From the NCBI GenBank assembly GCA_050174775.1, contig JBFXJP010000001.1, forward strand, positions 310,001 to 374,000: a DNA stretch of 64,000 bases. Reading direction: 5' to 3'. This DNA comes from CAYPGJ01 sp050174775 (GTDB lineage Bacteria > Planctomycetota > Phycisphaerae > Phycisphaerales > UBA1924). How positions within the stretch are numbered: position 1 is the stretch's first letter; the number at the start of each line of letters is the position of its first letter. A model generated the notes under the pieces. That model was not told the DNA's origin. It saw only the letters and a program-made list of their open reading frames with translations, and made no database searches. Both the position numbers and the translations under genes were made by a program. This document shows, piece by piece, positions 29,100-38,293 of the stretch.

Positions 29100-30038
29100 A
29101 TGACGAACGACCCGCTGGACATGGTGATCGGAGTGCACGAGGGCGCGGCCGCGAACCCCGCCGAGGCTGCCAAGCAGAAGAAGGCCGCGGACGAGGCCGC
29201 GAAGGCCGGCGACCGCGACGCGGAGATAGTGCATCTCCGCAAGGCCTGCGCCGCGGACCCGACCGACACCGACGCCGCGTTTCGGCTCGCGTTCGCGCTC
29301 GACCTGCTGGGTGAAGAGGACGAGGCGATCGCGCTGTACGAGCGTCTGGCGGAGCGCGTGCCGGCGCCGATCAACGTGCTCCTGAACCTCGCGGTGCTGT
29401 ACGAAGACCGGGGCGATCTCGCCCGGGCCGAGAAGAGCCTGCGCCAGATCCTCGAGACGAATCCCAACCACGCGCGCGCTCGCCTCTTCATGAAGGACGT
29501 GGGCGCGTCGCGCTCGATGATGATCGACGACGAGCACGATCGCGACCTTGCCAAGCGCAACGCGATGCTCGACACCCCGGTGACGGACTTCGACCTCTCG
29601 GTGCGGGCGCGCAACTGCCTCAAGAAGATGAACATCCGCACGCTCGGCGACCTGCTCCGCGTCTCCGAGGCCGAGCTCATGGCCTACAAGAATTTCGGCG
29701 AGGCCTCCCTCATCGAGATCAAGCAGATGCTCACGACCAAGGGCCTGCGTCTGGGGCAGCGGCTCGACGATCAGCGTCGCCAGTCGCGCCGCGAGCTGTT
29801 CGACTCCCTCAAGGGCTCGGGCAACGAGGCCGTGCTGAACAAGCCCATCGGCGACATCGACTTCTCCGTCCGCGTCCGCAAGGCGCTGCAGCTCCTGGGC
29901 GTGCAGACCCTCGGCGATCTCGCGGCGCGGACCGAGGCGGAGCTGATGGGCGTCAAGAACTTCGGCGCCACCTCCCTCACGGAGGTCCGTGAGAAGCTCG
30001 CCCAGTTCGCTCTGACACTCCGTGAGCTGGGCGCCTGA
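29100..30038 (+). CDS. TPR protein with two RNA-polymerase alpha C-terminal-like domains
   Basis: A 312-residue cytoplasmic protein. After a short acidic/Lys-rich start come TPR helices (~42-131), then two alpha-CTD-like helix-hairpin-helix domains: 156-219 (SVRARNCLKKMNIRTLGDLL, KNFGEASLIEIK) and 246-309 (SVRVRKALQLLGVQTLGDL, KNFGATSLTEVR). By alignment from memory to E. coli RpoA, the first domain keeps the counterparts of Arg265, Asn268, Cys269, Gly296 and Ser299 (Arg169, Asn172, Cys173, Gly200, Ser203). The second keeps Arg258 and Gly289 but has Lys261 and Ala262. It could bind UP-like DNA or RNA polymerase as a regulator, an inference. The ATG has an AGGAC-AGGC upstream; the longer frame overlaps the prepilin gene in another frame. 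Confidence 0.85.
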   Translation: MTNDPLDMVIGVHEGAAANPAEAAKQKKAADEAAKAGDRDAEIVHLRKACAADPTDTDAAFRLAFALDLLGEEDEAIALYERLAERVPAPINVLLNLAVLYEDRGDLARAEKSLRQILETNPNHARARLFMKDVGASRSMMIDDEHDRDLAKRNAMLDTPVTDFDLSVRARNCLKKMNIRTLGDLLRVSEAELMAYKNFGEASLIEIKQMLTTKGLRLGQRLDDQRRQSRRELFDSLKGSGNEAVLNKPIGDIDFSVRVRKALQLLGVQTLGDLAARTEAELMGVKNFGATSLTEVREKLAQFALTLRELGA

Positions 30039-30096
30039 CCTCAGCGGCGCATCGTTGCAGAAACATCCCATTCGTCTCGCACGCAAGGACGCACGC

Positions 30097-31404
30097 ATGA
30101 CGACGATGACACGACCCGGTTGGCTCCGCGCCGCGATCGGCGCGCTCGCGCTCTCCACGCTCGCCATCCCCCTCTCGACGGTCGGCGGGTGCGCCGGGAC
30201 GTCGCGCGATGTGATGGAGGGCGCCGCGCCCGGTGAGTCCGAGATGCGCATCCGCATCGCCAGAGACCAGACCGAGGGCTCCTTCGACGCGGTCTCCAAG
30301 TTCGACGTCTTCTCCGCGCGCGGCTCGTACCGTCGCGCCACGCTCCAGGGGCCGCTGCGCGTCCGTCTCTCGGAGGCGGGGTGGGTCGTCACCGACGGCT
30401 CCGGCACGGAGCGCGGCTTCGATCGCGCCGAGCCGCTCGTGTTCCGCCCGCTCGGCGCCACGACCGTCAAGTACAACGACGCCGAGTACCCAGGCCAGAT
30501 CCGCCTCCACTCCCACGGCGGGGGCGCCTCCTCGACGTTCGACGTCGTCGAGCACATCCCCATGGAGCAGTACCTCCCGGGGGTGATCAGCAAGGAGCTC
30601 GTCGCCAACTGGTCGCAGCCCGCGTTCGAGGCGCAGGCCATCGCGGCGCGTTCGTACGCCCTCCACGAGAAGCAGCGCCACATGGCGCGCGGGGAGGTCT
30701 ACGACGTCGAGTCGACCGATCGTGATCAGGTCTACGGCGGGCGGACGACCAATCCCACCGCGGTTGCGGCGGTGCTCGCGACCAAGGGGCAGGTCCTGAC
30801 GTACCAGGGCCACCTGCTCCGCGCGTACTACTCGAGCACCTGCGGCGGGCAGGTCGGCTCCGCGCGCGACGTGTGGCCGACGAATCGCGGTTTCGAGTTC
30901 AATCTTGCCGCGCCCCTGCAGGGTGGCGAGCGCGAGCACGCGTGTCAGTTCTCCCCGCTGTACCAGTGGACCGTCACGCGCGACGTCTCCGATCTGCTCC
31001 GACGCATCAAGGGATGGGGCACGGACCAGCAGCTCGCGATCCGGGGCCTGACGTCCATCAAGCGCATCGACACGACGAAGCGCAGCGCCACCGGGCGTCC
31101 GACCGAGTTCCGTGTGTACCAGGACGACGGGAAGCACTGGACCATCAACGCGGAGCATCTCCGCGCGGCGATGAACTACGGAGACGGCGCGAACATCCCC
31201 ACGATCACGCGCGACCAGCGCATCCACAGCAGCAACTTCGAGGTCGCCATGTCCGGCGGACGCATCACCTTCAAGGGCAAGGGCTTCGGCCACGGCGTCG
31301 GCATGTGTCAGTTCTGTCTTGAGGGCTTCGCGCGACGGGGCGAATCGGTCGAGTCCATGTTGGTGCGTTTCTATCCCGGCGCGCAGATCGAACGGCTCTA
31401 CTGA
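30097..31404 (+). CDS. SpoIID/LytB-domain protein, probable lytic transglycosylase
   Basis: A 435-residue exported protein. The signal region (IGALALSTLAIPLSTVGGC) ends in a lipobox-like VGGC. The SpoIID domain contains MEQYLPGVISKELVANW with a candidate catalytic Glu167 (K-E-L), then EAQAIAARSYAL and YYSSTCGGQ, and ends KGFGHGVGMCQF, all family hallmarks. SpoIID cleaves peptidoglycan stripped of stem peptides; homologues in non-sporulating bacteria act in wall remodelling or division, which is the likely role. It follows the TPR/alpha-CTD gene by 58 nt on the same strand and overlaps the convergent lipoprotein gene by 7 nt. Confidence 0.88.
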   Translation: MTTMTRPGWLRAAIGALALSTLAIPLSTVGGCAGTSRDVMEGAAPGESEMRIRIARDQTEGSFDAVSKFDVFSARGSYRRATLQGPLRVRLSEAGWVVTDGSGTERGFDRAEPLVFRPLGATTVKYNDAEYPGQIRLHSHGGGASSTFDVVEHIPMEQYLPGVISKELVANWSQPAFEAQAIAARSYALHEKQRHMARGEVYDVESTDRDQVYGGRTTNPTAVAAVLATKGQVLTYQGHLLRAYYSSTCGGQVGSARDVWPTNRGFEFNLAAPLQGGEREHACQFSPLYQWTVTRDVSDLLRRIKGWGTDQQLAIRGLTSIKRIDTTKRSATGRPTEFRVYQDDGKHWTINAEHLRAAMNYGDGANIPTITRDQRIHSSNFEVAMSGGRITFKGKGFGHGVGMCQFCLEGFARRGESVESMLVRFYPGAQIERLY

Positions 31405-32366
31405 GCCCGCCCCGGCGCACGAGGTATCAGCGCGATCAACGCCCTCACCTCGCCATCCGAGACGGGGGAGGGCGACACGAGCATCGCTTCCCCGATCGTC
31501 GGCGGGACCGGCGCGCGGGGTCCGAACGCGGAGGTTTGTGGCGCGCGCGTCTCGACGGGTTCGAGCCCCGCGATCTCGAGTGGAGAGACCTCGCTCCCCG
31601 ACCGAGGCGTGGCGTCCGCGGGCAGCGCGAGCAGCAGGTACGCCTGGCCGGGCGTGAGCGCCGCTTCGAACGAAAATGCGGGGAACGTTCGGCCGTCGTT
31701 GCGGATGTCGAAGACCGCAGCCGGTGCGCGGAGCGCGTCGAGCCCTGCGCCGGGGTCCGCGGCGCTCCTCGGCGGCGCGCTCGACACGTGCTGGGCCAGC
31801 GCCTCCATCCGCACGACGGCGCGCGTCTCGGGGCCCTCGTCGCCCGGGACGATGATGGGGGTGGTCCAGCAGCGGGCGATCAGGCGGAGCACGCCGGCGC
31901 CGGGGCGGATCTGCTCGCGGTCCATGGTGACGACGTCGGCGGAGGAGAGGGCTCTGCCGCGGAACGCTTCGCGCCAGTCGAGCGCCCAGCCGATCCATTC
32001 GCGCTGGCGCACGCCGACGGGGTGGAGGCGCGTCTCGAGGCCGGCGAGATCGGCGAGGGGCATCCGGACCATCCGCACGCCCTGTGATCGGAGGCGGGCG
32101 GCCACGTCGGGCGAGATGGGGAGGGGGAGGTCGAGGTAGGGGGCCAGGGCGTCGAGGAGTTGTCCCTGGGTGTCGCTCAGGACGAGCGTGACGACTTCGA
32201 GGCCGTCCTGCCCGCCCCGGATGGCCGGGGAAACGAAGTCGACCGGTCGGTATTCGGGCTCGGCGCGGTAGATCGCGTGCGGGTCCATCTCGGGGACCGT
32301 TTCGTCGGGCGCGCAGGAGCAGAGGGGGAGGAGGGCGGCCAGCAGGATGGGGAGGGCGCTGCGCAA
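31398..32366 (-). CDS. Lipoprotein of unknown function
   Basis: A 322-residue lipoprotein: RSALPILLAALLPLCSCAPDE gives a signal peptide with Cys17 or Cys19 near the lipobox. The mature part (PVDFVSPAIRGGQDGLEVVTLVL...) is a beta-rich domain not recognised. The longer open frame upstream has no signal and crosses a structured gap. TTG at 32366 is chosen because it begins the signal peptide and has TATCTT 8 nt before it; the first ATG would remove the signal. It is convergent with the SpoIID-like gene. Confidence 0.62.
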   Translation of the reverse strand: MRSALPILLAALLPLCSCAPDETVPEMDPHAIYRAEPEYRPVDFVSPAIRGGQDGLEVVTLVLSDTQGQLLDALAPYLDLPLPISPDVAARLRSQGVRMVRMPLADLAGLETRLHPVGVRQREWIGWALDWREAFRGRALSSADVVTMDREQIRPGAGVLRLIARCWTTPIIVPGDEGPETRAVVRMEALAQHVSSAPPRSAADPGAGLDALRAPAAVFDIRNDGRTFPAFSFEAALTPGQAYLLLALPADATPRSGSEVSPLEIAGLEPVETRAPQTSAFGPRAPVPPTIGEAMLVSPSPVSDGEVRALIALIPRAPGRAQ

Positions 32367-32374
32367 GGCGGATG

Positions 32375-32380
32375 AAGATA
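32375..32380 (-). promoter_or_regulatory. -10-like hexamer for near-leaderless lipoprotein gene
   Basis: TATCTT (minus strand) ends 8 nt before the TTG at 32366, with no Shine-Dalgarno. It supports the TTG start. Confidence 0.4.
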
Positions 32381-32910
32381 CCCCCGGTCGGGAGCGGGGT
32401 GTTGCGGGGAATCGGAGAAATGGACGGCGCGGGGGGAAGGAACCCCCTCGCGCCGTCCGGGTTGTGCTCTCGCCCTTTCCAGGTCCGGGTGATGTCGAGC
32501 GGTTCGCGGAAGCCCAGCGCCGGGGTGACCGGGGCTGGTGAGGCAGCGATACGCACGCTCGGGGGCCCCACCCGTAGTCGGCGCCGGCGGCGCCGCGGGT
32601 TGACCGTGGCCGGCGAGGAGATGTGCCGGTCGGTTGCGGGGGACGTCGGGCTTCCGGGCCGCTGCCAGTGGCAGCCGAGCCTCCTCGACGTCGTTGCCCC
32701 GCACCTGCACGGGCAGTCTCTACCCCCTGCGGCGCGGGTCGCGCAGGTGCGCACGGGGGAGGGCGATGCGGCGGGGCGGAGCGAGCGGAACGCCTGTCGG
32801 CGCAGGGCGGGGCGAGAATCTTTCGGATGTCGGGATTTTGCGGCTCGCGGGGGCGCGGGCGTGCGCACGGGGAGCGTGGCTGCTCGCGCGTCACGCGCGG
32901 GGGAGCGGGT
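32381..32910 (-). ncRNA. Gene-free, strongly base-paired region; possible structured RNA
   Basis: About 530 nt without a believable gene between a LOG-family gene and a lipoprotein gene. It holds a nested stem (32636-32702): GCGGGG/CCCCGC, GACGTCG/CGACGTC, GGCT/AGCC and GCTGCC/GGCAGC with a 3-nt loop. A second 9-bp stem pairs 32700-32708 with 32743-32751. A 15-bp hairpin with one bulge (32422-32458) is followed on the minus strand by ATTTCTCC. This could be an unrecognised RNA, a leader, or the end of the LOG transcript. It does not match RNase P, tmRNA, SRP RNA, 6S RNA or a cobalamin riboswitch in the motifs searched by eye. The strand is a guess. Confidence 0.35.
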
Positions 32911-34011
32911 TCACGGCACGGGTTCGAAGGAGTTGATGCGGTCGATCATGAGTCGGAGGAGGCCGTACTTGGCGCGGGCGTGGTGGAAGACGAGTCTGGG
33001 GAGCTCGAGGCGTTCGGTCTCGATCTCGTGCGGGCCGCGCTGGACGATCCGGCCCGTCTTCACCATGGGCTGAAACTCCTCGTTGAGGTGCGCGACGTCC
33101 TCCTCGCGGATCTTGTGGTTGAGTCGGATCACGAGGTCGTCGCGGACGTAGCGCGATGAGTTGTAGTTGCGGTAGAAGTGCTTGACGTGGTTCGCGGCGT
33201 CGGCGGCGTCGTCCGCGATGTAGAACAGGTTGCGGTCCTCGGGGGAGATGAGCCCGCGGTCGAGGAGGAGGCGCCGGATGCTGTTCTCCCAGTGGCGCCA
33301 GTAGTCGCCGCCGTGCCCTTCGATGAACACGACGGGCTTGGGCGTCGCTTTGCCGGTCTGGACGAGGGTGAGCACCTCGAACGCCTCGTCCATCGTGCCG
33401 AAGCCGCCGGGGAAGACGGCCACGGCGTCGGCGTGGGCCATGAACATCACCTTCCGCGTGAAGAAGTAGCGGAAGTTGATGAGCTTGCTGTCGCCCTTGA
33501 TCACCTCGTTGGCCGAGGTCTCGAAGGGGAGGTGGATCGCGAGCCCGAAGGAGGCTTCTCGGCCCGGCCCTTCGTGGCCGGCCTGCATGATTCCGCCGCC
33601 TGCGCCCGTGATGACGAGCCACTTGAGCGCGGCCATCATGCGGGAGAACTCGACTGCTGCGATGTAGTCGGGATGATCTCTGGGGGTGCGTGCTGAGCCG
33701 AAGATGGAGATCTTGCGCTCCTTCGCGTAGGGCGCGAAGACGCGGTACGCGTGGCGCAGCTCCTTGAAGGAGGAGACGAGCAGCTTGAGTTCGCCGGTGT
33801 CGCGCCCGTCGCGGATGACCTTGAGCGCGGTGACGAGGAGATCGCGCACGAGCCGGCCGTTGGTGGAGGTGGGATCGGCGCCGGCGTACTCGACGAGTTC
33901 ATCGAGGCGCGCGAGGATGGAGTCCTCGGGGAAGGGCGCCGGTGGTTCGGGGGCTTCCGGGGCGTCGGGCTCTTGGGGGATGGGGCCTTGGCTGTGCTCG
34001 AATTCGTTCAT
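32911..34011 (-). CDS. LOG-family protein (lysine decarboxylase-like fold)
   Basis: A 366-residue Rossmann-fold protein of the LOG/TIGR00730-like group. ISIFGSARTPRDHPDY (~residues 100-115), ITGAGGGIMQAGHEG (~134-148) and the hallmark FPGGFGTMDEAFE (~205-217) are present. LOG proteins release cytokinin bases from nucleoside phosphates or hydrolyse related nucleotides; this larger bacterial type has unproven substrates. The N-terminal ~60 residues (Pro/Glu-rich, then helical) and C-terminal ~90 residues extend beyond the core. Its ATG overlaps the stop of the AsmA-like gene upstream by 4 nt, implying coupled translation. Confidence 0.87.
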   Translation of the reverse strand: MNEFEHSQGPIPQEPDAPEAPEPPAPFPEDSILARLDELVEYAGADPTSTNGRLVRDLLVTALKVIRDGRDTGELKLLVSSFKELRHAYRVFAPYAKERKISIFGSARTPRDHPDYIAAVEFSRMMAALKWLVITGAGGGIMQAGHEGPGREASFGLAIHLPFETSANEVIKGDSKLINFRYFFTRKVMFMAHADAVAVFPGGFGTMDEAFEVLTLVQTGKATPKPVVFIEGHGGDYWRHWENSIRRLLLDRGLISPEDRNLFYIADDAADAANHVKHFYRNYNSSRYVRDDLVIRLNHKIREEDVAHLNEEFQPMVKTGRIVQRGPHEIETERLELPRLVFHHARAKYGLLRLMIDRINSFEPVP

Positions 34012-37000
34012 GGTGTGGGGCGGAGGGTAGGCGGTTCGCGGTCCGTGGGCTCGGAGAATAGGTCATCGAGCAGGTCGCGTGTTCCGGTGAATGCTGAGGG
34101 GGAGATTTCGGGTGAGGAGATGGGGCCGGTGACGGTGGTGGTGATGATCTCGTTGCGGATGGCTTCGAAGAGGTCGGAGATGAGGGGGATGCGGAGATTG
34201 CCGCGCGAGGTGAAGCGCAGGTCAAGGTCCATGTCGGGCCAGGTGAGGTCGCCCTGTCCGACGAGGGTGACCGCGTCGGAGGAGAGGTTGAGGCGCTCGA
34301 AGGTGAGGCGCTTGGATCTGAGGAAGAAGCGGGCGTAGGCGCTGTCGAGGGGGGAGTTGAAGGGGAGAGAGAGGTTGGAGAGTTCGATGAGCCGGTTGAG
34401 GACGGGGAGGGAAACGATGCGGCCCTGGGAGATGCGGAAGGAGCCGCGCCCGATGCGCGAGTCGGTGTCCGCAAGGTCGCCGGTGAGGGTGATTTGCGCG
34501 TCGAGGAGGCCGCGGTCTTCCGAGGTCGGGGGCTGTGTCGCTTCGCTCGGCGCGGCGGCGCTGTCGGTCGGCACTTCGTCCGGCGTTTCTTTCCAGCGTG
34601 TGCGCAGCTCCGCGAGCGCGGGGCCGAAGGCGACGCCGTAGAGGGAGATGCGCGCGTCGTACCACGTCGGGGATTGCGCGTCGGCGGGCGTGAGGGGGTA
34701 GACGTCGGCATCGACCGCGATCTGGCCTGCGTGACAGTCGGCGATCGCGTCGCTCACTGCGACCGTTCGTGCCGCGGAGTCGATGTGCACCGATGCGGTT
34801 GCGTTCTCGAGGGAGAGGCCGCTGACGGTCATCGAGTGGACGTTCACGCGCAGATCGGCCAAGGGGGGCGCGGCGTCGAGGTGGAGCGTGCCGCGCGCGT
34901 CGGTCATTTTCAGGCCGACCTCCGCGGAAGCGTGCTCGAACTCGGCGTCGGCGGTGAAGACCATTGGGGCACCTGAGGTGGGGACGGATGCGGCGAGGCG
35001 GGCGTCGGTGACGCGGATGGGGCCGGTGATCTCAAGGTCGATGTCGTCGAGCGCGGCGCGGACGTTTGCGGGGAGCAGGGCGAGGAGGGGGTCGGAGAGG
35101 CTGGGGGCTTCCGCTGTGAAACGGAGATCGGGTCCGAGCGCGGGGTCCAGCTTGCCGCTCACGTTCACGGTGAGCTCGTCGGACTTCGCTTCGAGGCGAT
35201 CGAAGGTGAGGTTGCCGTCGCGCGCGGTGAGCGAGCCGGACGCTGAGGGGAAGCGGATGGTTGTTTCGTCGGTCTCGACGGTGATGGCGCGGGGGCGGAC
35301 GGTGACATCGGTGGAGAGTTCGTCCGAGCCGAGGGCGGTTTTGACTTTCGCGTCGACGTCGAGTGCGGCGCCGATGCGGAGCCCGGCGAGATCGACGGGG
35401 GTGTCGGAGAGGGCGTCGATGAGCCGGTGCATGGTGCTCGGCGCGAGTTCCTGTGAGGAGAAGGAGAGCGTGAGGTCGGTGGTTTGGGCGGGATCGAGCG
35501 CGAAGGAGCCGAGGATGGAGATGTCTCCGAGCGGCTCGCGGTCGAGGGCGAGGGAGCCGGTGAGTGCGTCGAAGCGCAGGGTCGTGTTGTCGATGACGGC
35601 GGCGCCCTTCGCGGAGGTGGCGGAGACTCGACCGACGGGCGTGAGGAAGGAGAGGTCTCGGGCGGCGCTTAGGCGCGCGGAGACTTCGACGGCTTCGGTG
35701 TCGGGGGCGGAGCGGAGGGTGATCGTCGCGTCGACGCGGCCGCGCGGGTCTCGGGTTGCGCGGAGTTCCGCGGCTTTCGGCGCGTCGGTCGGGGCGACGG
35801 CGGCCAGGATGGATTCGAGCGGCGCCGCGAGTTCGACGTTGGTTGCGATGATCTCCGCGGCGAAGTCCCGCGTGGTCTCGGTGTATGAGGCGCGTTCGGA
35901 GCGGAGTGAGATCGAGAAGCGTCCGGCGTCGCGCGCGTCGCCGGCCAGGATGCGCCCTTCGAGGTTGGAGACGGTGAACGCGAGGGGGGTGATTCGCGCG
36001 GCGCCGGAGATTTCCGTGAGCGTGCATGGGCCGAGCTCGCTTGCGGCGGAGGGGGTGGAGGAGAGCGAGCGGAATTCGAGTCCGACGTCGTAGTGGACGC
36101 CTTCGGGGGCTGCCGCGTCGGGGGTGATCTGCGCGTCGGCGTCGAGCAATCCCTGGAGGTTGAGGCGGCGCAGCACGGCCGTGGGCGCGTTGGGGGACGC
36201 GGCGCCGCCGCCTGAGGCATCGACGGCGTGGAGGAGCATGCCGTCGAGGGGGACGTCGCGGGCTGAGATGGTGATGCTGGGCTGCACGGGCGCGGCGGAC
36301 TGGTCGGTGGGGAAGAGGATGTCCGCGCGGAGAGAGGCCGTGCCGCCTGCGAGGGGTCGCATGACGGGGACGGAGAGCTTTGCTTCGTTGTCCTGGATGG
36401 AGAGGGTGACGTTCTCCGCGATCGCGGGGAGGGGGAAGGCGCGGACGAGGACGCCTGCGCGGTCGGTGCGGAGGAGGATCTCGGAGGTCCATTCCGTGTC
36501 GACGCCGAGCGGGCGGATGACGTGGATGTCGAGGTCGGCGCGGCCCGCGAGCGTGAAGCCTGAGCCTGTGGGGAGGAGGTTCAGTGATCGGATCTGGTCC
36601 AGCGCATCGCTGTCGAAGACGTTGTCGATGAGGGGCTGCGCGTAGGGGGGGAGGCAGGAGGCGAATTCCGCGTCGAGGGGGACGTCGACGGCCGTGATGC
36701 GGAGGTCCACGGCTGAGTCGTCCGTGGGCGGGGCGATGCGGCCCTCGGCGAGGAGCTTTGCGCCTGAGGGGTGCGTGCCGGTGATCTTCTCGATCCTGAT
36801 CTCGGAGTCGTTGAAGCGCACGACGCCGGAGAGGTGTGAGAAGGGGTAGGGGAAGTCTTCGAAGGCGGCGCGGCCGTCGCGGAAGGTGAGCAGGCCGGAG
36901 TAGGCGAGCGGGGCCGTGGTGTTGGGTGCGGGGGGATCGGCGCGGGTGATGAGGACCTGGGCGTCGACGACTGCGGTGGGGCCGGAGAAGGTGCGGAGGC

Positions 37001-38189
37001 GCTCGCGGACGATGGGCGGTGCGAAGGGGAGGATGGCGGCGCGCTGTCGGAGCGAGAAGGGCTCTGCCGTGGAGAGGTCGAGTCGGAAGGGTGCGGCGAA
37101 GGAGAGTGCTTTGGTGGTGAGGAGCGCGCGGCATCGCACGTCTTCGATGGAGCCGACGAGGTCGGCGCGGAGGGACTCGCCGACGACGGAGATCTGTCCG
37201 GAGACGTCGTTCATGCGCAGGAGGCGGACGGGGGCCTGGGGTGTGGAGGTGTCGGCGGTGATGGAGGAGAGGTCGGCGGGTGTTGTGGCGGCGGGAGATT
37301 GCTCGGGCACGGGGAGGTTGATGCCGACGCGTTCGAGGATGAAGGTTGCGACGGCGCCGGTTTCGGGCGCGTAGGAGAGCGTTGCGGTGGGGATGCGGCC
37401 TGCGATGTCGAGCTGTGACCAGAGGACGGAGGTGCGGTCGGCGGTCCAGAGGTCGGAGAAGTCGTCGAAGGAGAGGTTGGAGAGGGCGAGTTCGGCGGTG
37501 ACGGTGGAGGCGTCGAAGAAGCCGGAGAGGGTGACGGGGGTTGTGGAGCCGCGCGCGTCGGTGGGTGAGGAGCGGAGCGTGAAGGAGCAGCGCGCGGGGT
37601 TGGACGCGTCGGGGGTGACGACGCCCTCGATGGGGAGCGTGAGGAAGGGCTCGTATCGCGGCTCGTCGGTGTGGCCTGCGAGTTCGATCTTTCCGTCGCG
37701 GATTTCGATCGCGGGGATGCGGGCGGGCGTGCGCGCGCCGGTTTGTCCGCCTGGAGCGGCGGGGCCGGTGCGTGGGCGCGGAGAGAGCGAGGCCGCGTTG
37801 ATGGCGCCGGTCTCGGCGTGCTGTGAGATGCGGAGCGCGGGTGCGTTGAGGACGATGCGGGTTGGGGTGAGTGTTCCTCGGAGGAGGTCTGCGGCGTCGA
37901 GTTCGATGCGGATGGAGTCGGCGCGGACGACGCGTGAGGCTTCGCTGGGGACGCCGGGGGCGATGACGCGCGGGTTGTGGATGAGGATGGCGGGGGCGAG
38001 TGAGAAGGAGACGCGCGTGATGCGGACGGTTCCGCCCAGTGCGCGTTCGAGGGGGGCTCGGACGAGGGCCGGGAGGAGGGTGAGTTGGAGGAAGAGGATG
38101 AACGAGGCGAGGAGGATCAGGGAGAGCACGGCAAGCCGGAGGCGCTTGCGGGAGAACGGTCTCGAGGGTCGTCGTGCGGGGCGAGGCAT
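34008..38189 (-). CDS. AsmA-like giant envelope protein
   Basis: A 1393-residue protein with a Lys/Arg-rich start, one membrane helix (LAVLSLILLASFILFLQLTL) and a very long region of beta segments. VRITRVSFSLAPAILIHNPRV and ISQHAETGAINAASL at the N-terminus, and RGSFRISQGRIVSLPVLNRL with TWPDMDLDLRFTSRGN near the end, match AsmA/TamB-like and DUF3971-type proteins of lipid transport between membranes. It would be anchored in the inner membrane and span the periplasm. The frame continues 218 codons upstream through the tRNA locus, but ATG 38189 is the first codon before the charged start and membrane helix. The gene is coupled to the LOG gene. Confidence 0.82.
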   Translation of the reverse strand: MPRPARRPSRPFSRKRLRLAVLSLILLASFILFLQLTLLPALVRAPLERALGGTVRITRVSFSLAPAILIHNPRVIAPGVPSEASRVVRADSIRIELDAADLLRGTLTPTRIVLNAPALRISQHAETGAINAASLSPRPRTGPAAPGGQTGARTPARIPAIEIRDGKIELAGHTDEPRYEPFLTLPIEGVVTPDASNPARCSFTLRSSPTDARGSTTPVTLSGFFDASTVTAELALSNLSFDDFSDLWTADRTSVLWSQLDIAGRIPTATLSYAPETGAVATFILERVGINLPVPEQSPAATTPADLSSITADTSTPQAPVRLLRMNDVSGQISVVGESLRADLVGSIEDVRCRALLTTKALSFAAPFRLDLSTAEPFSLRQRAAILPFAPPIVRERLRTFSGPTAVVDAQVLITRADPPAPNTTAPLAYSGLLTFRDGRAAFEDFPYPFSHLSGVVRFNDSEIRIEKITGTHPSGAKLLAEGRIAPPTDDSAVDLRITAVDVPLDAEFASCLPPYAQPLIDNVFDSDALDQIRSLNLLPTGSGFTLAGRADLDIHVIRPLGVDTEWTSEILLRTDRAGVLVRAFPLPAIAENVTLSIQDNEAKLSVPVMRPLAGGTASLRADILFPTDQSAAPVQPSITISARDVPLDGMLLHAVDASGGGAASPNAPTAVLRRLNLQGLLDADAQITPDAAAPEGVHYDVGLEFRSLSSTPSAASELGPCTLTEISGAARITPLAFTVSNLEGRILAGDARDAGRFSISLRSERASYTETTRDFAAEIIATNVELAAPLESILAAVAPTDAPKAAELRATRDPRGRVDATITLRSAPDTEAVEVSARLSAARDLSFLTPVGRVSATSAKGAAVIDNTTLRFDALTGSLALDREPLGDISILGSFALDPAQTTDLTLSFSSQELAPSTMHRLIDALSDTPVDLAGLRIGAALDVDAKVKTALGSDELSTDVTVRPRAITVETDETTIRFPSASGSLTARDGNLTFDRLEAKSDELTVNVSGKLDPALGPDLRFTAEAPSLSDPLLALLPANVRAALDDIDLEITGPIRVTDARLAASVPTSGAPMVFTADAEFEHASAEVGLKMTDARGTLHLDAAPPLADLRVNVHSMTVSGLSLENATASVHIDSAARTVAVSDAIADCHAGQIAVDADVYPLTPADAQSPTWYDARISLYGVAFGPALAELRTRWKETPDEVPTDSAAAPSEATQPPTSEDRGLLDAQITLTGDLADTDSRIGRGSFRISQGRIVSLPVLNRLIELSNLSLPFNSPLDSAYARFFLRSKRLTFERLNLSSDAVTLVGQGDLTWPDMDLDLRFTSRGNLRIPLISDLFEAIRNEIITTTVTGPISSPEISPSAFTGTRDLLDDLFSEPTDREPPTLRPTP

Positions 38190-38293
38190 CGTGTCAGACG
38201 GAGACTGTAGTGGGGGGGGCGGGTGTGCGGCGCGCCGGAGGGAGGGTGTTGCACATTGAGAGGGGTCGGAGCGTAGGATGGTTGTTGGTTCGA

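Noticed and set aside
32600..32720. Cobalamin riboswitch in the structured gap (GCCACTG and CCCCCGCAAC seen on the minus strand)
   Set aside because: The elements occur in the wrong order and no B12-box (AGYCAGGAGACCTGCC-like) was found; no B12-related gene follows.
32381..32910. RNase P, tmRNA, SRP or 6S RNA in the structured gap
   Set aside because: No GAGGAAAGTCC, no resume-codon tag frame or CCA-type ends, no GGAAGGAAGCAGCC-type SRP loop, and no long 6S-type hairpin.
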